A stretch of 64,000 bases of DNA from Saccharibacillus brassicae (lineage in GTDB: Bacteria > Bacillota > Bacilli > Paenibacillales > Paenibacillaceae): positions 1,969,501-2,033,500 of the forward strand of contig NZ_CP041217.1 of assembly GCF_006542275.1 (NCBI RefSeq). Direction: 5' to 3'. Of the stretch, positions 15,964 through 24,980 are shown in pieces; position 1 is the first letter of the stretch, and every line of letters starts with the position of its first letter. Both the position numbers and the translations under genes were made by a program. A model generated the notes under the pieces. The model had not been told where the DNA came from. It did not search any database and saw only the letters and a program-made list of their open reading frames with translations.

Positions 15964-18660
15964 TCATGACTCGATAGTCACGGTCTTCGTTTTTTGTTCC
16001 CATTTTACGGACAATCCGAGCTGCTCGGAAACAAGTCTAACAGGGACTAAAGTCCTATTAGAGATACTTATCGTCGCCGCTTCGGCCGTTTTGCGTTTTC
16101 CGTTGAGGATATAGTCCTTTTTATTCAAATTCAGTACAAGCAGTTGATCGCCGCGCCGAACGGCAATCGAACCGGTCTTCGCTTCCCAGCCCGACGTTCC
16201 TCCGAACGCATCGGTGATATATTTGACCGGCAGATAGGTGACGCCGCCCTGCACGACCGGAGCCGCATCCATTGTGCTGGAAGTTCCGTTCGTGAGCAGC
16301 GTTTTCGAACCGACGGTCATCTTCGCGGTTACACCGGACGGAAGGTCCAGCGAGCCCGCGGAAGCCGTGGACATCGTTTTGATATTATCGATTTCCACGA
16401 AGCCGCTGGCCGAACGTTCGTCTTGTCCTTCTGCCAGATTCACCACGTAAATCCGTTTCAACTTGGCCGGATACGCGATGCTGCCGTATTGGTTCAAGTT
16501 GACGGTCAGTGTTTTCCAACCGGTAAAGTTCAGGCTTTTGGCCAGGTCGACGTAGACGGTTTTGCCGTCGGCGCCGACAACTTCGGCACGTAGCCAATTG
16601 TAACTGTTATCGCCCAATACGTCGAGACTCATCGAACCTGCGCCCGATGATAGCGTTTTGCCGGACGAACCGTTCAGATTGGCGTAGGCGTACTTGTTGC
16701 CCGTGCCTCCCGTCGTATCGTAGTCGATCCGCAGCACTTTGGAGTTGGCATGCGTGCCGCTCCCCGCTTTGATCTGCGCGCTGCCGGTCACCGCCGACGG
16801 ACTGCCGGTAAAGCCCAATCCGTAGGTAACGTTCTCGAAGTTTTCCCAACTGTTCTCCTGAACGTCCGCCAGCGTCAGCATGCTTTTGAACCCTTCGTAG
16901 CTTGCGATCGCATAGCCGACTTTGGTTCCGGCATCGACCGAAGTCACGTTCAATGCCCCGTCTTTGATGCTGCCTTTGAACCCGACGAACTCCCACTGCA
17001 GCGCCGAAGGATCGATGCTGACCGTAGCGCCGGACTTCAGCGTCGCCGTTGCCGGCAGCGGAATCGTCGTGCCTGCCTTGAGCGGAGCCGAGACCGTGCC
17101 GAGATTCAGCGCCGACAACGAATCCGCGCCCACGACTTCGACCTGCAAAGTGGAAGTCACTCCGCCGCTTGTGGCCGTAATCGTCGATGTGCCCGCTTTT
17201 TTCGCCGTAAACGTGCTTCCGCTGACCGCGACGTTCGCATTGCTCGATTTCCACGCCGGATTGATGCTCGACGCGGCGATCGGATTATAGTAGGTATCGT
17301 ACCCTTTGACGCTGTAACTTGCGCTCTCGCCGATCAGCAACTGCTTTTTGCCGCTGACCGCGAAGCCTTTCAACTGGCCTGCCGGAGCCGTCGTATAGAC
17401 GCCGAGCCCGTTGACGACGCTGCGCTGCACCTCTCCGCCGTATTCGGTCGTGAACGTCAGCTGCGCCTGCTCTTCGCCGAGCGGACGCGTCACCATCGTC
17501 GTCGATCCGCCTCCGTCGAGGTTCATGCCTTTCCAGATACCGAGACTCGTCATCAGTCCCTGAAGCTCGGTCAGCGACATGCCGCTGCTGCCGTCGTTGT
17601 CCTGCACCGTCACGATATACGCGTACTGTCCGCTCTGGGAGTAGCCGAGCGCCGTCCGTGCGCGGTATCCGCCGATCGAATCGACATTGCGGGAAAACGA
17701 AGACGCTTTGCCGTTATCGACCAGAATGGTATGCCCGCCGATCATCACTTCCAGCGAATTCGGATCGAGCTTTTGCCCGTTCGTTTTGGACACGAGGCTG
17801 TAATCGGTCTGGACTTTGGCGCCGACGGTCAGATTCGCTTTGAGATACGCCGCCGCCGTTCCGTGCGCTCGCAAAATGTAGCCGCCTGCCGGGACGGTGC
17901 CTTCCAGCGCTTTGCCGAGCGAGACTTTCGTCACGACGCCGTCTTGCACGAGCGCTTCGGACGGAATCGTCGCGCTGTTCTTCGGACGTTCCGCGTTGCC
18001 CCACGCTTCCGTGTACATGTACATCGCGTCCACGTGGCTGTAGGTTTTGCCCGACTCTGTCGAATACGAGACCAAATTGATGCCGGACAGTTCAAACGGC
18101 TGCCCGCCGTTCGCTGTGACCGTGCCCGCAAAATCGTATTGGTCGATCACCGGTTTGCGGTCCTTCGTCACGCCGAACGCGTACATGCCTTTGAGATCCG
18201 ACGGGCTGGACATCAGGACGCCGTTCGATACCTGCGCGCCCATCGGAGCCCCTTCCGCCGCCGTGTTGAAGTAATCCCCGTTGACGCCGGCTACCGCACC
18301 GGTTTCTTTGGCCATGCCGCTGACGGTCTGAAGCGTGGTAAACTTGCCGCCGCGTCCGGTCATGACATCCATTTTCACGTACGGGTTTTTCAGATCCACC
18401 TGGATCACGTCCGCCAGTCCCGAAGCCGTTTTGCCCGAGCGGGGTACGGAATATTTATAGGTCATCAGTTTGGCGCCCGACGTAATGATCTCTTCCGACG
18501 CCTTCTCGATCGACACGGCTGCCGCCGCGGAAGCGGTGTACGTACCTGTCAGCGCTCCCCAGCCCGGTACGGCCAGCGGTTGTACGATCAAGGCTCCGGC
18601 CAGCGCGGCGATCATCCACTTTCGGCTCGTTTTCAACGTTTTGCTGCCCTGCTTGTTCAT
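15964..18660 (-). CDS. Secreted phosphodiester glycosidase-family protein with copper amine oxidase-like C-terminal domain
   Basis: An 898-residue exported protein. Residues 1-45 form a signal peptide (KWMIAALAGALIVQPLAV, cleavage near SAAAA). Residues about 85-385 match the phosphodiester glycosidase (NAGPA-like) family, with GVNGDYFNT and MNLDGGGSTTMV. Residues about 400-510 form an Ig-like Big_2 type domain, and 610-765 a possible carbohydrate-binding domain. The last 110 residues resemble the copper amine oxidase N-terminal stalk domain (GVTYLPVKYITDAFGG, RTLVPVRLVSEQLG), a common wall-associated module in Paenibacillus. A role in trimming phosphodiester-linked glycans is inferred. It sits just upstream of degS with no clear terminator. 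Confidence 0.85.
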   Translation of the reverse strand: MNKQGSKTLKTSRKWMIAALAGALIVQPLAVPGWGALTGTYTASAAAAVSIEKASEEIITSGAKLMTYKYSVPRSGKTASGLADVIQVDLKNPYVKMDVMTGRGGKFTTLQTVSGMAKETGAVAGVNGDYFNTAAEGAPMGAQVSNGVLMSSPSDLKGMYAFGVTKDRKPVIDQYDFAGTVTANGGQPFELSGINLVSYSTESGKTYSHVDAMYMYTEAWGNAERPKNSATIPSEALVQDGVVTKVSLGKALEGTVPAGGYILRAHGTAAAYLKANLTVGAKVQTDYSLVSKTNGQKLDPNSLEVMIGGHTILVDNGKASSFSRNVDSIGGYRARTALGYSQSGQYAYIVTVQDNDGSSGMSLTELQGLMTSLGIWKGMNLDGGGSTTMVTRPLGEEQAQLTFTTEYGGEVQRSVVNGLGVYTTAPAGQLKGFAVSGKKQLLIGESASYSVKGYDTYYNPIAASSINPAWKSSNANVAVSGSTFTAKKAGTSTITATSGGVTSTLQVEVVGADSLSALNLGTVSAPLKAGTTIPLPATATLKSGATVSIDPSALQWEFVGFKGSIKDGALNVTSVDAGTKVGYAIASYEGFKSMLTLADVQENSWENFENVTYGLGFTGSPSAVTGSAQIKAGSGTHANSKVLRIDYDTTGGTGNKYAYANLNGSSGKTLSSGAGSMSLDVLGDNSYNWLRAEVVGADGKTVYVDLAKSLNFTGWKTLTVNLNQYGSIAYPAKLKRIYVVNLAEGQDERSASGFVEIDNIKTMSTASAGSLDLPSGVTAKMTVGSKTLLTNGTSSTMDAAPVVQGGVTYLPVKYITDAFGGTSGWEAKTGSIAVRRGDQLLVLNLNKKDYILNGKRKTAEAATISISNRTLVPVRLVSEQLGLSVKWEQKTKTVTIES

Positions 18661-18830
18661 GAGGTTGAGTTTCGCTCCCTATCTGTGCAGATTCGTTCGC
18701 GTATGTACGACTGTGTAGTGTAGACCTATATACGCCACTATTCTAATAGACTGAAACGGCGTAAAAAAGTTCCTGCAAATTCGACAAAAAAGAAATCACA
18801 ATAACTAATTTTACCTTACTTCAGCAAAAT

Positions 18831-18883
18831 GAAAAGAGAAAAAGCGATCATTTCCTCAAATAATCCGAAGAAATGATCGCTTT
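18831..18883 (-). terminator. Terminator after the large SLH protein gene
   Basis: A perfect 14-bp stem, AAAGCGATCATTTC (18841-18854) and GAAATGATCGCTTT (18870-18883), followed on the minus strand by U-rich sequence. Confidence 0.8.
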
Positions 18884-18952
18884 TGTTTACACGTGTATAA
18901 AGTTTGGTTGAAGAAGAAGAAAATGCTTGGGACTTTTGATTTAGGCAGGAAT

Positions 18953-21900
18953 TTAGTTCAAATATCCCGATTTTTGGAGAACGCGCTGCAGCATCGTCGC
19001 CGCTTCCGCTTTGGTCGCGCTGCCCTGCGGATTAAATTTACCGCCGCTCGCTCCTTGAATGACGCCGGCTTGTACCGCTTTGGCGGCTTCGTCAACGAAT
19101 TTGATCTTGGCTTTGTCTTTGAAAGAGGACAATACCTGGCTTGCGCTGCCGTCAAGCGTCAGCTCGGTTCCCGTATAATTCAACGCCCGGACCATCATGA
19201 TCGCCATCTGCTCGCGCGTGATCGAATCATTCGGTCGGAACGTACCGTCGGTATTTCCGTTAATGATGCCTGCCTTGACGGCGGCACCGATCGATCCGAT
19301 CGGCACTTTGCTGTATCCGATATCGCTAAAAGCGGCCGCAGCCGCGGCGTCGGAACTTAATCCGAAGCCGCGCGAGATGAGTTCGGCAAACTCGCCGCGC
19401 GTCATGTTGGCTTTTGGAGCGAACGCATTGAACAAAGTCGGACTCAGCACATATTTGGCGCCCAGTTCGTTAACCGTGTCCTGCGACCAATGTCCGGCTG
19501 CTCCGCTGACCGTGCGGGTCGAATTGACCGGAATCAGCGTACGTCCGCCCGTGAAATCCCCGGTCAACAGCATGCCCGCGGATTGTGCATTCGTTTTGGT
19601 CGGCACAAAAGACGGGGAGGTCGACGTGCCGTCGAAATAGACGACGGACGTCCGCGAGGCCGGAGCGTTCACGTTCAGCTTCAGCCGGTACGTGCCCAGC
19701 AGGTCAACGTTTTGGCCGGAAGATTGGGCACTGCCCGACGGACTGACGGAAGTTCGAATATCGACGGGACCGGTCAGCATTTGCGCGTCCGCATCGCTCA
19801 GCATGGTGATGGTGCGACCGAGCGAGGCCGCAGGCACCGTCTCAAGCTGTACGTTCAGCTGTGCATCGCTTCCGCCGGATACGCCGGCCAGCGAAGCCAG
19901 CGGCAGTTCGTAGGCGATGTCTTTGTGCCGAACCGTAAACGACAGGCCATCGTGTTTGGCGTAAGCGTCTTTCAATGGCTGGATCGGAATCGCGACGACT
20001 CCGGCCGTTTCCGCGTCGGGTACTTCAAAAACGACGGCGCCGTTTTTGGAGCTGCGCGCAAAAGCGGCATCCAACGCTTTTTGCAGCTCGGCCGCATTAA
20101 GCGTATACCGGTGCGTATTCGTATTGAGCGCCGAAGTCGCATCGGACGAAACGGCCGCAGAGCGCGCAAGAATCGTCATTTCCTTGCCGAATTCGGATGC
20201 CGGTAGAATCGATCCGTCCGCTGCGGGCGTAGTCGCCGGATCTGTCGCCTTCGTCGTTCCGGTGACGTTTTGTACCGGCATGCGGTTGAAGCCGATGACC
20301 GGTGTTCCCGATACGTTCTTGAGCGGTGTTCCGCCCGGCATATAGGACAACATAACGACTTGCCCGGCTTTTAATTCGGTTCCGAGTTTGAGCGTCAGGG
20401 TGCTGCCCGCGAACGAAGCCGAAGTCACTTCCAGTGCGTTGTTGTCCGCCGTAACCGAAAACTGCTTGTAAGCCGCTTCTGCCGGCGTAAGCAGGGAACC
20501 GGTGAACGTTACCGCGACCTGTCCCGCATTCCCGCTCGCCGTACGAATTCCGCTGGTGCCGGAAGCCGCATCGACCGGTTGGAGATTCAGGTAACCGGCG
20601 GCGTTGGCGTTAAGGTCGGCCAGCTTCAACGTCCCCGGAACATACGATACCGTGATATTTCCGTTTGCGATCAAGGAAGAAGCAAGCGTCAAGCGAACCT
20701 GGCTGCCCGTAACTTTGACTCCGTTCACATATACCGGGTTGCCGCCCGACAGTACCGAAAATTGGCTGTTGGTCGGCAGCGCGTCCGTTCTGAGCGTCTC
20801 GTTGTAATTCAGGACCAACTCCGTGCCGGCAAGTTCCGCATTCACGAACTCCGGCGGACGGGTATCCATCAGGTTTCGAATGCTGAAGTCGGAAAAGGCG
20901 GAGATATTTTGACCCAGCACGTCCTGCAGCGGATATCCGGCAGGCGTGTAGTTCACTTTTACGACGGCTCCGTCCGGCACTGCCGCATCCAGATACAGCA
21001 GAAGCGCCTGGGCACTGCTGCTGAGCGAACGAACCTCATAGCTGCGTCCGCCTGCCGTTACCGTAAACTGCCTTGCGGCTTGCGACGTAGGCGCTTTAAC
21101 GCCGTTCTCGAAAATCAACGTAATCATGCTGCCGTATACGTTGCCTTCTTTTGGCTTAGGCATGGCGCTGTCGATCCCGTTCGTTACCGCGTAAGAAGAC
21201 AGGGAAGCGGCCGCGTTCGCGTTATAATCGATCAGCGGACGGACTCCGGGATCGTAAGACACTTTCACGTCCTGGCCGACCGCAATTCCCGTATCCAAAC
21301 GGATATACACGCTGTCTCCGCTAATATACGCGCTGCCCGGCACACGCTTCTCTCCGTTCACCCATACGGTGTAACTGGCCAGCAGAGGCGTCTGCGACAC
21401 GTTCAGCGACTTGTTGTAGGCGAGACGAATCAATGTAGGGCTGTCCATTTTGGCACTTTGGATGACCGGCAGCGTGCTGTCGGAAGAAGACGTCTGGAAG
21501 CTCCACGACGTGCTCCCTTTGATCCCGGCAAAAGCAATCCCGGTATTCACCCGATCTCTGACCGCACCATTTTCCAAGTCGACGTAATAGAACGTTCCCG
21601 GCGCAAGTTTCTCTTTGGGCGTGAGGATGACTTCCGCCGCGTTGGCGGGATTGACGACAGCTTCCGCTTCGACCTTCGCTCCTCCGCTGCGATACAACGT
21701 AATCCCCGTGCCGCTCAAAGCCACGTTTCGGTTGAAGCGGATAGTCGGCTTGGCATCGGTAGGGACGCTCGTACTGCGATCGGTCGGATACAGGCTGGAC
21801 ATTTGCAGCAGTCCCGTATCCGCCATCGTCGAAAAGCTCCAAGTCAGAGGCTGTCCGGCTTTCGGATAGACGTTGCCTTCCGAATCTCCGAACAGGCCGG

Positions 21901-23389
21901 CCGGAACTTCCACCGTATACGTATACCCGCTCACAAGCGGCGTCGCCGGCGTAATGGTCATCGTCTTCGTTCCGCCGCCGGTAATGCGTCCGGAGCCCAG
22001 CGTCACGGTATCCGTGACTCCGTCGTTTCTGACGATTCGAAGGCTTCCCGTGCCGCTGTTCGGATACACGTTACGGCTGAACGTCAGCTGCAGGTTGGAG
22101 CCGGCCGTCACGCCTGTCGTCCCGGTCTGAGGAGTCATTGCGGACAAAGCCAAAGCGTCTCCCGTCGTCGTAAACGTCCACGTCCGGGAAGTCGGAATGC
22201 CGGCGAACGGCGTGCCGTCCAAATCGCGGAACAGGTCGGCATCGGCCAGTACATAATAAGTCGTGCCGCGTTCCAGTCCTTTGTAAGAAGCGGACGCCTG
22301 CGCACCCGTCTCGCTGTCCATTTTGAATTCGCTTGGCGTCAGCGTCTGAATGAGTTTACCGTCGTTCAGCCGATAAATCGAGACGCCGCCTTTGTTTGGC
22401 AAAGCTTCGGTCCCTTTATTCGGTACGACCGGCTCGCTGAACCGAATCGACAACGTTCCGTCCGTCCCTGCTCCCGACAAGCCGTTCTGCGGATTTTGCG
22501 TTAAAATCGTCGGTGCCACGTTGTTCGCCGACTCGGTTCGGAACGTCCAGTCGATCGCCTTGGCGTAGAATCGTCCCGACATGTCCGCAAACACGTTGGC
22601 ATCGACATGCGCCCGATATCGAACGCCGGGCTTCAAAAATTCCGCATCCGGTTTGATCGATACGTTAGCCGTACCCAATCCGCTTACCTTTTCCGAGAGA
22701 ACGGGAATTTTAAGAATCGCTTTGTTATCCGGCAGCGCCGGATCTTCTTGCGTCAAGACAATATCGCCTTCTGCCGCGGCAACGGCTTCCGAAAAAGCCA
22801 ACCCCATTTTGAAGCCGCTTTTCACTCCGATCTCGTCGTTCGACGGGCTCGTTGCGGTCAATTCGGGATCGGTCGTATCGGCTTCCGCCCCCGTTTTGAA
22901 CGTCCAGGTGATTGCGCTCGTAATGCCCGTCCAGACTTTGGCGGAAACGCCCTGCTGAATCTCCGTATCTTTCAGAACCGGAGACAGTATGCCCGCATCG
23001 GCCAAAATATAGTAGCCGGTGTTGGGCTCAAGCTTGAGCTGATCGCTTGGAAGCACCACTTGAGTCCCTTCGGTTTGAAATTGAAGTTCTCTGCCTCTGA
23101 TTGTGCGTACCGTCGTGTTATCGCTTTGTTTTTTCAACACGAAAGTTTTGTCCGCTGCCCCTTCGGCCAACTTGACCGCACGATCAAAAGTCAGCAAAAA
23201 CCCGGGTGTCAAAGACACGTTGGGCGCTTTGACGGCGGGCGAATACACTTGAACGGAAGCGGTCGCTTCCGCCTCGGCAGCGGCCGCGATATTCGAGCTT
23301 TGCGCTCCACCCATCGTTTCCCATGCGGCGGGCGCAAGCAGATTGATCATCATCAAGGAAGCCATGGCCAATGCGATTTTATTTTTCAT
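18953..23389 (-). CDS. Large SLH-domain surface protein with Ig-like and SwmB-like repeats
   Basis: 1478 residues. A signal peptide (MKNKIALAMASLMMINLLAPAA) is followed by four or five SbsA/Big_5-type Ig-like domains (each with a TSP-x-x-GATGV-like start and TFTT-like end), then at least three SwmB-like repeats ending in VSYxPGxxPLxD. An unassigned region of about 250 residues follows, and three C-terminal SLH domains finish the protein (TRGEFAELI, TREQMAIMM, TKAEAATML). SLH domains bind pyruvylated secondary wall polymer. ATG 23389 is chosen for GGAAGGAGAG upstream. A SigD-like box lies 45 bases upstream. Its role is probably cell-surface architecture or adhesion. Confidence 0.88.
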   Translation of the reverse strand: MKNKIALAMASLMMINLLAPAAWETMGGAQSSNIAAAAEAEATASVQVYSPAVKAPNVSLTPGFLLTFDRAVKLAEGAADKTFVLKKQSDNTTVRTIRGRELQFQTEGTQVVLPSDQLKLEPNTGYYILADAGILSPVLKDTEIQQGVSAKVWTGITSAITWTFKTGAEADTTDPELTATSPSNDEIGVKSGFKMGLAFSEAVAAAEGDIVLTQEDPALPDNKAILKIPVLSEKVSGLGTANVSIKPDAEFLKPGVRYRAHVDANVFADMSGRFYAKAIDWTFRTESANNVAPTILTQNPQNGLSGAGTDGTLSIRFSEPVVPNKGTEALPNKGGVSIYRLNDGKLIQTLTPSEFKMDSETGAQASASYKGLERGTTYYVLADADLFRDLDGTPFAGIPTSRTWTFTTTGDALALSAMTPQTGTTGVTAGSNLQLTFSRNVYPNSGTGSLRIVRNDGVTDTVTLGSGRITGGGTKTMTITPATPLVSGYTYTVEVPAGLFGDSEGNVYPKAGQPLTWSFSTMADTGLLQMSSLYPTDRSTSVPTDAKPTIRFNRNVALSGTGITLYRSGGAKVEAEAVVNPANAAEVILTPKEKLAPGTFYYVDLENGAVRDRVNTGIAFAGIKGSTSWSFQTSSSDSTLPVIQSAKMDSPTLIRLAYNKSLNVSQTPLLASYTVWVNGEKRVPGSAYISGDSVYIRLDTGIAVGQDVKVSYDPGVRPLIDYNANAAASLSSYAVTNGIDSAMPKPKEGNVYGSMITLIFENGVKAPTSQAARQFTVTAGGRSYEVRSLSSSAQALLLYLDAAVPDGAVVKVNYTPAGYPLQDVLGQNISAFSDFSIRNLMDTRPPEFVNAELAGTELVLNYNETLRTDALPTNSQFSVLSGGNPVYVNGVKVTGSQVRLTLASSLIANGNITVSYVPGTLKLADLNANAAGYLNLQPVDAASGTSGIRTASGNAGQVAVTFTGSLLTPAEAAYKQFSVTADNNALEVTSASFAGSTLTLKLGTELKAGQVVMLSYMPGGTPLKNVSGTPVIGFNRMPVQNVTGTTKATDPATTPAADGSILPASEFGKEMTILARSAAVSSDATSALNTNTHRYTLNAAELQKALDAAFARSSKNGAVVFEVPDAETAGVVAIPIQPLKDAYAKHDGLSFTVRHKDIAYELPLASLAGVSGGSDAQLNVQLETVPAASLGRTITMLSDADAQMLTGPVDIRTSVSPSGSAQSSGQNVDLLGTYRLKLNVNAPASRTSVVYFDGTSTSPSFVPTKTNAQSAGMLLTGDFTGGRTLIPVNSTRTVSGAAGHWSQDTVNELGAKYVLSPTLFNAFAPKANMTRGEFAELISRGFGLSSDAAAAAAFSDIGYSKVPIGSIGAAVKAGIINGNTDGTFRPNDSITREQMAIMMVRALNYTGTELTLDGSASQVLSSFKDKAKIKFVDEAAKAVQAGVIQGASGGKFNPQGSATKAEAATMLQRVLQKSGYLN

Positions 23390-23434
23390 TCGTACATCTC
23401 TCCTTCCGAAATCCGTAACAGACCGTCTTTTTCT

Positions 23435-23462
23435 ATATCGGAAGAGAGCAAGAAAATGATTA
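23435..23462 (-). promoter_or_regulatory. Possible SigD promoter of the large SLH gene
   Basis: The minus strand reads TAAT, 16 bases, TCCGATATAG. No SigA promoter was recognised nearby. The -35 box is imperfect. Confidence 0.35.
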
Positions 23463-23490
23463 GCCAAGCAGCCCGCGGACGTGGAGGGAT

Positions 23491-23527
23491 GCAGCGCAAA
23501 AAGGGCCTCCCGAAGGAGACCCTTTTT
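23491..23527 (-). terminator. Terminator after metK
   Basis: Stem AAAAAGGG-CTCC / GGAG-CCCTTTTT around CGAA, with one bulge on each arm, 40 bases after the metK stop. Confidence 0.8.
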
Positions 23528-23566
23528 CACGTAATGACCGCTGTAAACGAACAGGAAAACGAACCT

Positions 23567-24772
23567 TTAAGAGACGCCTGCCTGGCTTTTGAGATCTTCC
23601 GCTTTGTCCGTACGTTCCCAAGGCAGATCGATGTCCGTACGTCCGAAGTGGCCGTAGGCTGCCGTTTGCTTGTACAGCGGGCGGCGCAGATCCAGCATGC
23701 GAATGATGCCAGTCGGGCGCAGATCGAAGTTCTTGCGCACAAGCTTCACAAGCGTCTCTTCGCTGACCGTACCGGTTCCGTACGTATCGATACTGATCGA
23801 AACCGGGTTGGCTACGCCGATCGCATACGCCAGCTGAATCTCGCATTTGTCGGCCAACCCGGCGGCTACCAGGTTCTTGGCTACGTAACGGGCCGCATAA
23901 GCCGCGGAACGGTCGACTTTGGTCGGATCTTTGCCCGAGAAAGCGCCGCCGCCGTGGCGTGCATAACCGCCGTACGTATCGACGATGATCTTACGTCCCG
24001 TCAGTCCTGCGTCTCCCTGCGGGCCTCCGATCACGAAACGCCCGGTCGGATTGATGAAGTATTGGGTGGCGTCGTCCAGCAGTTCGGCCGGTACAACCGG
24101 CAGAATAACATGTTCTTTGATATCGCGCTGAATTTGCTCCAACGTGATTTCTTCGGCATGCTGCGTGGAGACGACAATCGCATCGACACGAACCGGCGTA
24201 TCGCCGTCATATTCGATCGTCACCTGCGTTTTGCCGTCGGGCCGCAGGTATTCGAGCGTTCCGTTCTTGCGAACTTCCGCCAAGCGGCGAGCAATGCGAT
24301 GCGACAGCGCGATCGGAAGCGGCATCAGTTCCGGCGTCTCATTCGACGCGAAGCCGAACATGAGTCCCTGGTCGCCGGCACCGATGTTTTCCGTTTCAAG
24401 CTTCATTTGCTCGGGATCGCGTGTCTCCAGCGCCGAATTGACGCCCTGCGCAATGTCAGCCGACTGTTCGTTAAGCGAAGTCAGCACCGCGCACGTATTG
24501 TAATCGAACCCGTATTTGGCACGGGTATACCCGATTTCCTTGATCGTGTTACGCACGATGGCCGGAATGTCCACGTATTCCGATTTCGTGCTGATCTCGC
24601 CGATGACGAGTACCAGTCCCGTCGCAACAGCGACTTCGCAAGCTACCCGGGCATTCGGATCATTAACCAAAAACGCATCCAAAACCGCATCGGAGATCTG
24701 ATCGCAGATCTTGTCCGGATGACCTTCCGTTACGGATTCAGACGTAAATAAACGCCGTCCTTGAAGCGACAT
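23567..24772 (-). CDS. metK: S-adenosylmethionine synthetase MetK
   Basis: A 401-residue enzyme that makes SAM from methionine and ATP. Signatures: [19 protein letters not shown], the methionine/ATP motif [10 protein letters not shown] and the phosphate loop [19 protein letters not shown]. Its length is standard. AAGGAGGT lies upstream. It is a single-gene unit between two SLH genes with its own SigA promoter and a leader hairpin. No S-box (SAM-I) riboswitch is visible in the short leader, which is unusual for a Bacilli metK. Confidence 0.97.
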   Translation of the reverse strand: MSLQGRRLFTSESVTEGHPDKICDQISDAVLDAFLVNDPNARVACEVAVATGLVLVIGEISTKSEYVDIPAIVRNTIKEIGYTRAKYGFDYNTCAVLTSLNEQSADIAQGVNSALETRDPEQMKLETENIGAGDQGLMFGFASNETPELMPLPIALSHRIARRLAEVRKNGTLEYLRPDGKTQVTIEYDGDTPVRVDAIVVSTQHAEEITLEQIQRDIKEHVILPVVPAELLDDATQYFINPTGRFVIGGPQGDAGLTGRKIIVDTYGGYARHGGGAFSGKDPTKVDRSAAYAARYVAKNLVAAGLADKCEIQLAYAIGVANPVSISIDTYGTGTVSEETLVKLVRKNFDLRPTGIIRMLDLRRPLYKQTAAYGHFGRTDIDLPWERTDKAEDLKSQAGVS

Positions 24773-24815
24773 AAGCGTGTACCTCCTTGAATTCCACCTT
24801 AAAATTTCCCGTATA

Positions 24816-24849
24816 CAAAAAACGAACCTTTCCCAATCGGGAAAAGGTT
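24816..24849 (-). terminator. Intrinsic terminator inside the metK leader
   Basis: The minus strand reads AACCTTTTCCC-GATT-GGGAAAGGTT followed by CGTTTTTTG. It lies about 15 bases after the predicted start of transcription and 45 bases before the metK start, so it would act as an attenuator. Confidence 0.65.
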
Positions 24850-24871
24850 AATGATTCCATCCTCGGTTGTA

Positions 24872-24900
24872 ATGGTAGCGGATTTGGGATGGGGTGTCAA
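24872..24900 (-). promoter_or_regulatory. SigA promoter of metK
   Basis: TTGACA, 17 bases, TACCAT on the minus strand. The -35 box is perfect. Confidence 0.7.
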
Positions 24901-24907
24901 ATAAAAC

Positions 24908-24941
24908 AAAAAAACACCCCGGCGTCCCGGGGTGTTTTTCC
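24908..24941 (-). terminator. Terminator after the S-layer protein gene
   Basis: GC-rich stem ACACCCCGG-GACG-CCGGGGTGT with a long U-run on the minus strand; very stable. Confidence 0.85.
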
Positions 24942-24980
24942 GTAACTTTGTCTGATTGAGAATTAAATCAGATTAGGAAA

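Noticed and set aside
16750-18723. 657-codon plus-strand open frame
   Set aside because: It lies opposite the secreted glycosidase-like gene, is rich in Arg, and has no recognisable domain or ribosome site.
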